Assembly: GCA_963924555.1 (NCBI GenBank)
Contig: OZ004586.1
Location: 3,988,501 to 4,052,500 of the forward strand
Source of the DNA: Crambe crambe
Taxonomy: Eukaryota; Porifera; Demospongiae; Poecilosclerida; Crambeidae
Reading direction: 5' to 3'
Length of the DNA: 64,000 bases
The notes below the pieces were generated by a model. The model was given only the letters and a program-made list of their open reading frames with translations. It was not told the origin of the DNA and made no database searches. The translations under genes were made by a program, and so were the position numbers. Within the stretch, counting starts at the first letter, position 1. The number at the start of each line of letters is the position of its first letter. Shown in pieces: positions 35,601-49,200 of the stretch.

Positions 35601-38600
35601 ATCTTCAAACTGGCTTAGATGATGTCCCACCTGAAATTTTAAATGGTTCTCTTTTTCGGTTTCCTATACGTCATTCCCTTGACATGATTAAGTCTTCTCG
35701 AATTGTGGATCATCAGGATCGAAAGTCTTCACAGCCTCTCACTGCTAAGGATCTGTATGATCTCATGCATAAGTGGATGCCTCAAATGAAACAGGCCATG
35801 TTTTTTCTTAATAACGTGAAAGAAATCAAATTTATGGTGATAGAGGAAGAGGGCATCAAGTTGGACACAAAGTTCCACTTTAAAACCGAGATTCCACAAT
35901 CAGCTGCTTTCAAAGACGAATCACAAAAGTTTCATGAAACTCTTTCAGCTTTCAAGAATGAAAAGAATTGTAAGACTCTTGTTATTCGTTATCCTCTGAC
36001 AGTAACTGACATCAACTGTCAAGAAGATGGAGGTAAAGATGTACAGGAAAAATGGCTGGTTCAGCAAGGTGTTGGTGACATCAACAATGAGTCTCAAATG
36101 TGGCAGTATGTGAGAACAGTTAAGCCAAGACATGGAATTGCTGCACCTTTGAGCCTACCTCGTAGTACTACATCCGGAATTGCTGCACCTTTGAGTTTAC
36201 TACCTTCTAATACTGAGGGACAGCTATTTTGCTTCTTGCCACTTCCTGTGAAAAGTGACCTACCTGTTCATGTGAATGGTCACTTTATTTTGGACTCAAA
36301 TAGAAGAAATTTATGGAAGAGCACTGACCCAGATGTCCCAGATGACAGATCAAGATGGAATGCCAATCTGTTCAAAGCAATAGCATCTTCATATGCCAAC
36401 TTCCTTGCTAATGCCAAGGATTATTACATTGATTCCAAATATAAAGGATGGACACTTGCTTTAAATGCCTTGCACAACTATTATAAATTGTTCCCAAGAT
36501 TTAGTGTAGTCAGTGTCGCCAAACAGTGGGATAAATTGAACTGCATTGTTCACAAGATATTACTAAAAGAGAATGCCCAAATTTTGTGCGTATTCGAATC
36601 TGATGGTTCAACTAGTAGTGGACAAAAGATTATTGCAACTTGGCATCCACTGATTGCCCCAGCACAATCTGATCAAGTATACCTTTGGACACATGAAATG
36701 ACTAGTGCAAAACGTAAAGTCATTCATCCGATCCTCTCATCCATAGGAATGAAACTGACCTCTGCTCCACCCAGAGTGATGGAGTGTTTTAATGCTGTAA
36801 TATCCAAACCTGAACAAGAATGTGTAACCCGATCTTCTGACCAAAAAGAAGTGGCTCTTGCTTCAACTAAACTCCAACAAAAATGTGCAACTCCTTCTAA
36901 CCCTCAAGAAGTGGCTCTTACTACGTGTACAAGGCGTAAAATTCCTTCTCTCTCTCCACAGTCAGCTTTTGATTATTACACAAAGCATAGTAGTTTTGCA
37001 TCAAGTGGCACTATGGAGCCATGTCAAATATCAGAAACTATTTTCCATGATACTGAAACATTCTTAGTCTTCATCAAGTATTTGCTAAAGATTGAAATAG
37101 TGGAAAATAAGAATGAAACTAGTAAACCTGGTGCAAGAGAGACGGTGAGCGCAACACCTGAACCCCCTAAGACATTTCCAGAAGAGCCTTTCTCACATTT
37201 TCTCTTACTGTCAGCTGATGGAGTTCTGAGGAAATTTGATGCAGAGAGTAAGATACTGAATTCTCATTTTTCACATCTCTTTTCACATCAGCACCTTGAT
37301 AAATTCCTACATCCAGAGTTGAGAACTTTACACTTCCATCCCTCTTATTTCATTCATCCTGAGGATACTGACAAAGACAGAATATTGAAAGTTTTTTTAA
37401 ATATATTTGATGACACCTTCCATCAGAAATTAAAATCTCAAAATTGTGTGACCAACTATTCACCTATGATTAGAAAAGATGCACTAAAAAAATATTGGAC
37501 GTGTTTCTATCTTGATGGTGTTTTTTCAGAGTATCTAAATATGTTTTTAAAGAATTGGGCTTTGTTGTTAACTGTTGATGATCGCTTATTCTCCTTGAGT
37601 TCTGAAGTAGTGCCAATGTATCTTCCTGAAACACCTGATTACACAATCCAGAACATGTGTATCGTAATGCAGAAATTGAAAATGCCATTTCTTGATGCTT
37701 CTGTTGTCAGGGCCCAAGTCGATTGTCCAAAACTGAATGAGCAGGATCGTATTTTAAATAATGTTTCTCAAGTTAATAATAGCACCCCTTTGATCTCTAC
37801 ATTGAAGATACAGGAAATTGATATGATGATACACTATTTCTCTCAAAGTCCAAAACATTTGGATGAGAAGTGGCTAACCCTTATACAGTCACTTCCTTTC
37901 TTTGAAGATGTTTTGGGACAGTATCAGCCAATAATTGGCAGAGAAGCATTCATCTGGCCTCAGGATGCATCAGCTGCTGGTTACAAGTCATGGTCAAAAG
38001 GATCAAACAGTATTTTTATCAAAAATTATGCAAAATGGCAGGAATTAGGCTCTCATCAGCAGTTATCTCTGAAGACTATAAGCAAGGAACTATTATATGT
38101 AAAGTTCATATTCCCTAATTTCTGTGAGTTGGATGAAGATGAGCGTTATAAACATTTGGAGCACATAAGAGATACCGTGTACTCTACTTGTAAACACTAT
38201 AAAGATCTTGATGCACGTTACCAGTCAAAATCTACACTTAAACTAATTCGTGAAGCAAGACAGTTCATTGGATCCTTGACTGACTTGAAGTGCATAGGCT
38301 CTGAGAGTTCCTGCCTTCAACCCGTCAGTGCTTTCTGCGATCACACGATAGAGATATTCAAGGTCTTCTCTTGTGATTTCCAAAAGTTACCAGAACAATT
38401 GCAATCTGAAAAATGGCTGACATTCTTTAAAGAGCTGGGTCTTAAGGTCATTTTAACTACAACTGAATATTTGAATATTTGCAATAAGACTGCTCAGAGA
38501 AAAGTAAATGCAGACATTTCTAAGTACTCAGCTGCTTTAATTAAGTACATATTCACTAAAGAAATTACGGAAAAATGGTACCATGACTGTTCTTTCTTAA

Positions 38601-41533
38601 GTCAAGTTTCTAATATTGCATTTGCTTGCACTGAAAATCTGTCTTGTTTAGAGTGGATACATCCTGGTGCTCATCAAGAGGCTGCATTAGTGAGTTTGAA
38701 TGGTGCTGCTTCTGACGAACTGAAGAACCTCTTATGGACAGTAAGGCCCATCATTAAACTTCCGTGGATATGCACATATTATCCTGATAAGAAGACAAAA
38801 TCCCTTCTAAGTAATCTGAAAATTGTTGTTAAAGCTAGCATTGATGATATTATACCAAACATCAGGAATATCAGTACGAAGAGCCCTTATGCTAATGAGG
38901 CACTCTTTGGCAATTACCCAAGTGACTTGACTCCACCTTCTGGAGTGTTGACAAATTTAATGTTAGTTATGTTGGATAATCTGATATTCCTTAATGACGA
39001 CCTATCAAATGTTCCCATTTCAGCTCTTGCCAAACTTTCATGTATCCCAGTCCACAGTGATCTATTCGAGAAAGACAGCAAGCAAGTGGTACTTGTAAAA
39101 CCCAGCTGTGTTCTTCGGTATAATAGTGATGCTGAAAGATATCATCCATTCCTGCATAAAATTCCTGAAGAGTTGTTGAGAGTATCCAACTTAATGGAAA
39201 AACTTGAAATTAAACACCAGGTGGGTTTACATCACCTGCAAATCGTTTTAGAAAAGGTATTCATCAGTTCCCAAGGGTTAAGGCTTGACCCAAATACTAA
39301 GCAAAGTGTTATAAAAGCTATGGAAGACCTCAAGAATCTCTTACCAAGAAAAGGACAAGGAGATAAATCAAGTGGTATTCTATCTCCATTATACCTACCT
39401 GATACAGAAGGCAGGCTAAAGCTATCAACAGACTTACTTTATGGTGACACTTACAATTATTTTGGTCACATGAAACTCACCCTTACTGATACTCAATACT
39501 CTCATTTTGACATTACAGAGGAAATGTATGGTGTAGATGCTTCAGAGCTTTGTCATTTGTTACCTGAACAGGTGAGACCACTAGGGATGTCGTTAGTATG
39601 TAAGCAAGTGCTTGATGAAGATAGCGACATAGTAGAAGATTCAGAACTTGCTATACGGTTAGGGAAATCGATTCAGCATGAAAGTCAGCCATTAGCAATT
39701 GTGAAGGTTGCTAAAAAGCATAATATTGCAGACACCAATGATGGTGATCTGAAATCCACTGTTTCCACATTTCTATCATCTCTCAGGATTATAACAGTAA
39801 GGAATTTAAAAACTGACATCAAATTGATTGATTCAGACACTCTGATTGGAAATATTACAAGTGATTTTGTCCTCGGTGTTGATGAGAATGAGCCTTATCT
39901 TTATCTTGACTATGACTGCGATGATCCTGAGGAAGTCACTCTTCACATCGCTCAGCATATATGCAAGACATTGTTCCAACAAGAGAAATCATCTGATTCA
40001 ATAGAGAAATTCATACGATTTATCTCTCTATATATGAAAGCAGAATCGCCAAAGCAGAGAGAACGTCTACTTTCCAAATATAGTTTATCAATTAAAAGTA
40101 GAAGTGCTGATGAGTTTACAGCGAAACTTGGAGAGGAAATACCAAAGTGTTTCCACAGCCGACTTGATCGAGACCTTTATAATGTCTTTAGGCCCATGGA
40201 ATATGTCGGATATGAGAAAACAGAAGGTAACATCATAGTAGCTCAAATTCTGCACCCTGCCGTGCAAGAAGAAGTGGATCACAGACTCCACAAAAGGTTT
40301 AAGATTAGCACCAGCCAAGATGATATGGATGGTAGGGATGTGAGTATTCTTGATCTCTACAAGTTCCTTATAGGCCGCAGGAAGGAGAGAGTAACTCCAC
40401 TTGTGCCAGAAGGTGACAGAGCAGCTTTGGTTCCATATGATGCTGATAATGACTTAATCAATTTAAGGAGGGCTATGTATGAAGGAAATCTAGTTGATAT
40501 ATTGGCTTCCATATGTAAAGAACTGAAGGAAGTGTGGGAACTCACTCCTGAACTGAGGAGAAAAGCTGTGCGACGCTTGTACCTCAAGTGGCATCCAGAT
40601 AAAAACCTTGATGATCCAGCAAAAGCCAAAAAGGTTTTCTTATTTCTTACGCAGCAAATAGAGCACCTTGACAATGGGGAGCCCCTTGATGATCCCTCTG
40701 AAGAGATGAAGAAGACAGAAATGGAGCGACCTTCAACTCCGCCACCAGCATCTAGTCGTTCAAAGATGCAATCTGATTTTGATCGCTGGAATCGTACTGC
40801 ATCCGATATCAATGAAGCTTACATAAATGAACAAACTCGTGCAGATTCTAATAAAGATTCATCTCCATTTGATAAAATTATTGATCAAAGAAACCCAGAA
40901 GAAGGAGGACGTTGGATGAAACAAGCTGCAGTTGATTATGAAGTCCTTACTGGTATGTATGTACTGCATGTAGCTATTCTCCTCAGCCAAACAATGATGT
41001 TTAGGGACCCACTATCACTGATGTGATTGATGGAATGCTAATTAAATTATTAAATGCACCATGTTTCCCCCCTCACCCAAAGACTTTTTGTATCTAACCA
41101 ACACATCACTTTCATGATAGCTAGATACAATATTGACATCACTTTTATTATAATCACTATAATAGGTATCTACAACGAGGCTCAAACTAACTTGGGTTAT
41201 GGTCACGTGTGCTTCATGGCTCACCAGGTGGTGGAGAAGGCACTGAAAGGAGGCGTGTATGCCCTCTGTGGATTGGATGGACGAGGTCTGGTGGATCACA
41301 ACCTGACAAGACATGCTTATGCCCTGCAGGCGCTACAGGACGTTCCACCAGAAACTCAAAATCTCGCTCAGCATTGCATCCCACTTGAGGACTATTACTT
41401 GGACACACGATATCCTAATCGCTGGCCAGGGTATGCTGATATTCCCTCAAACCACTACACACATGAGCAGGCCCTTGCAGCTAAAGATCATGCCAAGGCT
41501 GTTCTGGATATTGTGGAGACACTCATGCATTAA
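23633..41533 (+). CDS. Sacsin-like giant chaperone, copy 2 (4 coding exons)
   Basis: Exons are 23633-23737, 24421-24679, 28473-40952 and 41166-41533, with the same phases as copy 1; spliced length is 13,212 nt, 4403 residues. The order is the same: sacsin repeat 1 (N-box 36-44), repeat 2 (ELIQNADDA from 1392), repeat 3 (ELLQNADDA from about 2361), J domain with HPD at 4162-4164, and C-terminal HEPN. Copies 1 and 2 are nearly identical to about residue 2060 and then differ at many positions (for example around 34291-34740), while the HEPN exon is again very similar. Copy 2 alone has a short internal duplication, GIAAPLSL appearing twice (about 36136-36195). In the predicted message an extra AUG at 23622 opens a four-codon uORF whose TGA overlaps the main ATG. 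Conserved frame and motifs indicate a working gene, not a pseudogene. Confidence 0.93.
23738..24420 (+). other. Intron 1 of sacsin copy 2
   Basis: The intron runs GT-AG and is homologous to intron 1 of copy 1. It holds a degenerate CAA-rich microsatellite at about 24243-24290. No gene is seen. Confidence 0.85.
25315..25411. repeat. Imperfect palindrome next to a poly-C run
   Basis: Arms ATGAAGGTACAT (25326-25337) and ATGTACCTTCAT (25390-25401) are perfect reverse complements, with inner TTGAAAAA/TTTTTCAA arms. The homologous place in copy 1 (about 3765-3810) has only the first arm. Confidence 0.75.
25421..25445. repeat. Poly-C run (25)
   Basis: Homopolymer C25, absent from the matching site in copy 1. 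Confidence 0.95.
27299..27369. repeat. (CT)n / (GT)n / G-rich microsatellite
   Basis: A CT run of about ten units is followed by GTGC/GTGT units and a G-rich end. Confidence 0.9.
28104..28342. mobile_element. Solo LTR (239 bp)
   Basis: A 239-bp segment absent from the matching place in copy 1 begins TGTC and ends GACA, the inverted TG...CA ends of a long terminal repeat. It is flanked by CTGA at 28100-28103 and 28343-28346, a 4-bp target duplication. On the minus strand it contains a TATTTAAG box, then an ATTAAA signal, in the order expected for an LTR promoter and poly-A site, so the element probably reads on the minus strand. No internal domain remains, which points to LTR-LTR recombination. 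Superfamily cannot be told from the LTR alone. Confidence 0.7.
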
Positions 41534-43285
41534 TGCATACATTAGTGGATGATTAATAATGTGTTTACTAGCTATCTACCTACCTATACACACTTGCCAT
41601 AAAGCTAGTTTTATTTTTTGCTTTTTGTTGTTGTTTTTTGTTGGGTTTTTTTTGCTTTTGTTTTGTTGTTTGTTCTCGATGCAGCTCTTTTGTACATTAT
41701 AGCTATTACAGTGTGGTTTTTTTGAGCAATTATTATTACATTAGCCCCATAAATTTATTCAGTGCTGTTAATCATGATTGTAGCTATGAGATGTCTATTG
41801 AGTCAATTATCAATTAATGGACATTTTTTCTGGTATCTGGTTTATACCATGCAGTAGCTATGATTTAGGTATCAGAAGATAGCCCCTTGAAAACTGATTC
41901 GGAATCTTGACGTTTAGTCATGGCAGATTCTATACATTATTAAAGCAGGTGTCCAAAAAAAAAATCAATAATCAGACAATTATTTCAGATGGCTACCAAT
42001 TTAAAAACTTTACCCCAGCTCCTGATATAGCCTCCCCCCCCCCCCCCCCCCCCCCCCCCCCATCCCCAAACTTTAGCTATGAGCTTACCTATACCAAGGG
42101 GTCTTTGGCCTGGTTTCGCTACTTAATAAAGGTGCCACTGCCAGTGAAGTCCAGGCAGTCAGCTGTTAAGAAGCTACATTATTCTAGTTCCCCCACTTAG
42201 ACTTAACAAAGGCTACCGTGAATGATTAGAGCCTACTACAAAGTGCAGGCCATGTTTCAGGACCAGGGAGCCTACCATTTCAGAAATACAGCAAGCAGGT
42301 TAGTAGCCTCCTACCCAGGCTCTAAATTTATAAGGAGGCGGGAAATAGAGCTTGGTACCCACTGTTCAATTGTGCATGCACCAAATTTTTCCCACCTATT
42401 ACATGTACATGTATGTGATGGTGTGTGATGTCACAGCATGTATGTGTATGAGATTGCAATGAAATTCTGGAGAAGAGAAGACAAGACTTGTACTTCTGAA
42501 ATGATTATAGTGGCCTATCTATAAGCCACTCTCCCTTAAAGCCAAAGGAGATGCTCATAGCCTCGATACACATATTTCCTAACAAACAAATAAAAGGAGA
42601 GAATTGTTTGCTACTGCTTCTTGTTCAGTTCTAGGTGGGGCATAAAACACCATTCATGAAGAACAACTGGTATATACTCGAAGGTGGCTGGATAATAAAA
42701 TAAACTGTGTGGCCAATAATGTGCATGAATCACTTTTGCTACATGGCGGAATTAATATTTTTTGGCACTCTCGTCAGCATCAGAGTAGCAGCTATAGTAT
42801 AAGCAGGGGGAATGGATCTATTTTTTTTTTTTGATAATGAAGACGAGTTCAATTGTTAATATTCCTTCTGCCTATACTTATAGTGTATCTCTGATCCCAG
42901 GTTACGGGACAAGGACCCCAGAGTGCATGGTAACCCAAAAATTAGAGAAAATTGACACTTTGAACATGTCAAATAGTATAATGAATAGCTGTGATAATAG
43001 CTATTAATTTTGTTGTCTTCAAGTCCCTTCTCTGATGACTGAGTCACCAAGCGTGCTGAGCACTCTGCTTTCATTAGTCATACACTGTAGTAGTGGTAGT
43101 GATCAGAAGTACTTATTTACCATAAAATCAGCATGATAAGGAATATTATAAATAATAGAATAGCAGCTGTCACTTTCAGGGTTAACTGTTAGACAAACTA
43201 TTGGAAGACTGATTTGCTTGACTTATGTAGACAGAATAATAATTCCTTGGCTTAGCTACTATTAACTTTCTAAGCCTCCGCATGT
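41534..43285. other. Intergenic DNA between sacsin copy 2 and the NLR gene (convergent)
   Basis: The two genes end towards each other here. The stretch holds T/G-rich low-complexity DNA (41610-41680), a C28 run (42034-42061) and otherwise unremarkable AT-rich sequence. I see no gene and no clear AATAAA signal for either neighbour. Confidence 0.6.
42034..42061. repeat. Poly-C run (28)
   Basis: Homopolymer C28 within intergenic DNA. Confidence 0.95.
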
Positions 43286-46200
43286 CTAGTCATATAACCA
43301 TGCAAAGAGGTTATGTCTGAAAATTATAAAATCGTTTCCGAGTTTATTTCCAGTAAGGTGAAGAGTGAGGAAATGGTTAAACACTGTTTTGAAAGCTATT
43401 GCACCATGATATCCAATGCCACAATGACGCATATTCAGATAACGAAGTGTACTACAGTGTCTAAGATAACAAACTAGAGCTCTTGCACCAACATCAGCAA
43501 TGATATTATGATCAAGTGTGAGTGTAACTAAGTTATTGCAGTGCTTGAGACCATCAGTGAGAGCAATTGCACCATCAGGACCAATAGAATTTTTACTAAT
43601 ATCGAGTTTATGAAGGTTGCTGATGTGCTTCATGATATTTGCAAAAGTCTTTATAGCACCATCACCAATGTTATTACCACATATAATAAGTGTATGCAGA
43701 TTACTACAGTGTTTTATGCCATCATTTAGAGCTTCCATACCCTCTTTTCCAATACTATTGTAACTGATATCAAGTGTATGCAGATTACTGCAATGCTTTA
43801 GACCATCAGCAAGAGCCTTCGCACCATCCTCATAAATTTTATTATGTTGAATATCAAGTGTTTGCAGAACATTGCAGTTTATAAGAGCATCAGCAAGAGC
43901 CTTTGCACCATCCTGACCAAAATTATTACTACTAATCTTCAACGTATGCAGGTTCTTGAAATGCTGTGTAACGTCAGAAAAAGCTCTCATACCATCTGCA
44001 CCAATCTTATTGTTGCTAAGTTCAAGTGTGTGCAAATTACTGCAGTGAGTAATAGCACCAGAAAGAGATTTTGCACCAACAGTACTGATGTAATTCCCAG
44101 TGATTTTAAGGATACGTAAATGAGAGTAGTTGCATACATGTTCAGCAATAGCCTCTGAACAACTATCACAAATGTCACTGTAGCTAATATTAAGTGTACA
44201 GAGACTGTCACAATTGTTTATGATGTCAGCAACTGCTACTGCAGCATCTCTACAATTATTGTAGGATATATCGAGTATACTAAGGTTGCACCATTGCTTG
44301 CTAACATCTGCTAGAGCCTTTACTCCGTCCTTACTGATATCATTACTACTTACATCAAGAACATGAAGGTTAACACAAAGTCCAAGGGTAGAAAATAGGA
44401 ATTTTGCACCATCATTACTAATACAATTTCCACTAATTCTCAATGTATGTAAAAAAGAATGTTTTCCTAAATGTTCAGAAAGAGCCTTCACACCATCATC
44501 TTGAATATCGTTATAACTAAGGTTGAGTGTATGAAGGTGATTGTCATACTCAAAAATTTTAGCAAGGGCAAGAGCACCATCTTTACCAATGTGATTGTGG
44601 CTAATATCCAGTGTGTGAAGATTGTTGCAATACTTAAGATATGCGAACAGAGAATTTGCTCCATCATTACCAAATCTATTGCCATCAAAGTAGAATGCAT
44701 GTAAATCAGGCCTATGGTTTCTTAACTGCACAGCAAGATGGTCACCATGAATGTTATTACCACTAACATGAAGTTTATGCAACTTACTCCAATACTTTAT
44801 GACATTGGAGAGAGCCTCGGCACCATCATTACCAATGTTGTTATGATCAATATTAAGAGTATGAAGGTTATGGCAGTGCTTGAGGACATCAGCTAGAGCC
44901 TTTGCACCATCACTATGAAGAGCATTATGACTAATATTGAATTCCTGTAGATTAATGTTAATGAACATATCACCAAGAACCCCATCATAAAAAGCAATCT
45001 TGCTGATATAATTATTACCAATATCAAGAGTGTGTAGATCAGTGCAATATTTAAGACCATCTGCTAGAACCTTCACACCATCATTTCCAAGAGCACTATT
45101 ACTGATGATAAGGGTATGAAGTTCAGTGCAACGTTTTAAAGCCTTAGCAAGAGCTAGACAGCCAAGTTTATATAGGTTATTATGAGAAATATTAAGTTCA
45201 TGCAAGTTATCGCATGCTTTAAGAGCACTCGCTAGAGCTTCAGCTCCTTCTTCATCAATCTTATCGAAGTCAATGCTATTTTCACTGATATTTAGGGTAC
45301 GGCAATGTTTCAAAACCTTAACAATAGCTGTTGCTCCATCAGTTCCTATTCGATTACAAGAAATATCAAATGTAAGCAAGTTATAGCAGTTTATGAGAGA
45401 TGAAGCAAGTATTTTAGCACCATGACTATCAACACAGTTATTGGATAAGTTAATTGTGTGCAGGTTACTCAAGTCATTAAATTCAAGTGTATCAGATAAA
45501 GGCTTTACATTGGATCCAGAGCAGGCCGTCAAGTGAGAACAAACAGCAGCTATTCCACTATTCCCACTACCAACATTTTTTATATCAAGTGTGTCAATAA
45601 TGACATCTATCTTAACCAGAAATAAGGCATCTGCACCATGCTTAGTGATATTATTATTCCATAAAAGGAGTTCAAATTCACCAATATCCTTTACACAATT
45701 GGTTATTGCCATTGCTCCTTCATCGCCAATAAGATTACAGCTTAAGTTCAGTGTACGAAGATTGAGGCAAGATTCAATACTACCAGCTAGAGCAAGTGCT
45801 CCATCATCACTGATAAGATTAATGCTCAGTTGAAGCTCTTTGATGCTAGTATATTTTATGCCATTAGAAAGAACTCTAGCTCCTTCATCATCTATACTGC
45901 AGTTAACAAGGCTGAGCTTGCGACAAACTGAAATCCTTTTTAGGTCAATTAAAAGGACCTTAACTAGAACTGGTTGTAGCTTAGAATTGCACATGCTGAC
46001 ATCATTTAAGCCACTCATGTTGTGAAAGTAGAAGGGAAGTGGAATAAGAGTTGAAACCAAATATTGCTTGGTGTAATTACTACCAAACCAAATATTGAGG
46101 AATCGGCTGCACTTAGATTTCAAATTGTCTACAAATAATTGTAGTACATCATCTGAAGAATAAAGCGGATTGTTTCCAGTGGAATCAATCTTCACTACTT

Positions 46201-49200
46201 GTAAATTGGAATGGCTGATATTATCAGTCAGAGCTTTTACCTCATCATTTCCAAGGTAAGTGTTTGTAATGTCTAATATTTCCAGTGAATCCAGCCTGTT
46301 AAGTAATCTAGTCACCAAGTGTAACTGTTCAGTAACACAGTTGCGTCCATGATAGCAAAGTGAATATATAAAGGACAATTTTTTTCCAGTTTTCTTCACG
46401 AGTGCATCAATTCCTTCTTGTCCTATTGTACAGGCATCAAATGAAAGACAACTGCAAACATTTGGTGTATCAGATGAAATAACATATGCAATGGCTGTGA
46501 AATCTGTGGGAGTAAGAAAATCATCTTTAAAAAGGAGACAACTATTTTCAATTATGTAGTTGCATGTGCTGGGTTGCTGAGATTCGAAGGAGCACTGAAC
46601 TTTGTATAAAGTTCCATATTGCGTGTCACTCATGAGCTCTTCGAACCTGTACTGATCATCAAATTCACTTAATCCACAGTAAAACTTCCAAACTGTTTTC
46701 ATCTGTTCAGCTTTTCCATATGTTCTAACTAGCTCAGTCTGCTCTATGAGATCAAGATTGAAAATATAGTATGCTGCAAGAAACTCTTGGAAGGTAAGAT
46801 GAAGGAATGTGTACAATTTTTGAGAACCACATCTTGAAGCCATTTTATCGACCGTTATCAAACCAAGAGAATCCTTGTCACTAGAAGCATCAAAAAAATC
46901 TTTTACATCGGCTTCCATCACAACTTGCTTTGATGATGCAGTCATTTTAAAGGCTAATTTACAAATCTTTTCATATGGTATCCTCTCCAAGTCGGATAGA
47001 GATTTGATTGATTCTATGTACATATCTTCGTTATAGCGGCATAGAGTACGAAGGAGTGTGTATTTGGTGAATTCTTTATAAATACCACTTTCTGTTTCAG
47101 GAAGATCATTACCACACCGGTCAAAGAGAAAGCATATCATGGCAGTGTGGATGGGCAAATAGCACATATGATGCACATTGGGGTGGTAATCAAGGTATTC
47201 ATGAAGCTTATCACATTTGGATTTAACTGAAAATCTATACTTCTCGATATAATCATATATTTGATCTTTAAAAAATCCAAGAACCTCTATCTGTGTATTT
47301 GCCAAATCCCTAAACTTAGCTGCAGCAACAGGACGTGATGCTATGATGACTGCAGCTTTTGGAAGCTCCAATTTCTTAATGAGCTTAAAAATATAAGCAT
47401 TATTGTTTTGTGGCAAGTATTCATCAAGACCATCAAGTATGAAGCAGAGCCCCAATCCACTACGCTTATGAGCATACTTCATGATGTCATCAACTGCTGA
47501 TTCAGTATCATCCTCATAATAACACTCTAGTATATTCCGCAACTTAATAGCTGGATCACTAACGAATCCACGAAGGTGAATTAAAAATAAAAGTTTGATA
47601 TGACTAAATTTTAATAAATCCTTAGCCCAATCCTGGCTGATTTTGTGAACTAGAGTGGTCTTCCCACTACCTGGACGGCCTTCAATCATTAGATGTGTTC
47701 CAGCACCAATATTTTCAAAAGCCTTTTCAAATGGAATACTCACCTTATCTTTGAAGATATCGTCTGCATCTCCTCTAATGGTACAGCGAGCATATTCCCC
47801 TGCATTATCAAGAGCCTCTTGTTTGATTAGAGCTAAGTTGATGTAGGTATTTTTGTTTACTGGAGGCCAAGAATCTGTTGGTACTTCAGGCTGTGCAGTA
47901 TAGATATCAGTAAGCTTTGATCTGTACTGATCTAATGGAGTCTCTACATCCAATATTATAGGATTAGTTTCTAATGTTTCACCTAAAGAGCTTTGAATCT
48001 CACAGGTATATGATGAGCCTTCCATGATCAGATCATCTACATATATACTGACTATGCTTTCTCCAGAACCATGGCATTTATGCTCTTTTTCATGATCATT
48101 TAGTTTTTTCCCATTTCTGTACCACTGATAACTTAGAGAGGTTTCAGAACTTGCACTAACCACCACTTCAAACAAAGCACATTTACCTTCATTGATTTTG
48201 GTGCCATGAGATTGGCTAATAATTGAAATGCTTTCATTCTCAATTATACTACTATTCTCACTATCACTAGATTGGACTGAATCATCATGTCTTGATGATA
48301 GAATACCTAACCTAACAAGATTTGCTTGGAGATTATTTGCTTCTACACCAAGTCCAACAGTTGTACTGCGCAGTGTAGTTTCCAGACTATTTAACGTAGG
48401 GGGTTTAGAATGGTCACATTCCTGCATCACCCATAAGTGCAATACTTTATTTAAACAGCCAATCATACCATACATATGTATCATGGATTCAATACCTCTT
48501 ATCTCATTGTAAGGCAGCTGTAGGGATATAGCTATATCTCTCCATTTACTCGAATGTGCAGCCAGCACTTCTGTCAAAGCTGAAATGTGCCGATCCTCAA
48601 AGTGAAAAGCAGGAGTAAGACACCCCTTCATACCTGCTGCAAACTCTTCCTCAGTGTTAATTAAGTTGCCAGGAGAAGCTTCCTCAGTGTTACTCATAGT
48701 GTCAGAAGAAACCACTACTTTTAAACTTTCAGGTACGGGTTTGGAAACTGATTTTTTCTTCAATTTATTAAATATCTTTTTCACCTTGGGAAATAGCTTT
48801 CTCTTAGATGACTTAGAAACTACATGACCTCTATAATATTGGGCTTCATCATCCATGGGTACTACACTACCCAAAGACTCTGCATCAGGTAACGCCTCAA
48901 CACTCAAAGAAAGCGCTCTAACACTTTGCATGTCTCTTGAATCCATAAATAATGCATTATCAGATCTTGCAGGACCTAAAGATGATGGATCAAAAGATAG
49001 TGCACTATCAGCCAGCAAGTCTCCTGCATCAGAAGATGCTGTACAAGCATCAAACTTTAAATTGGCTCCTGAATTCTTCAGTGATTTTGCATAATGGTGC
49101 CTTGCTTGGTTGATTATGTTTCTATCTCCTCCATATTTTGATACCATTTTTAACCAATCCTCAAATAAAATATGACTGCTCTCTATCATTTTGTTTACAT

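Noticed and set aside
40357..40812. 151-codon minus-strand frame inside sacsin copy 2
   Set aside because: It is antisense to the J-domain region; a counterpart in copy 1 is shorter and different, so it is a shadow.
40953..41037. C-terminal tail read through into the last intron of copy 2
   Set aside because: A GT donor at 40953 and an AG acceptor at 41165 rejoin the frame into the HEPN domain; the tail has no similarity to copy 1 and is intronic. The same applies to 19472-19494.
42856..43074. 72-codon minus-strand frame downstream of the NLR gene
   Set aside because: No recognisable domain and composition like intergenic DNA; possibly an unrecognised repeat.
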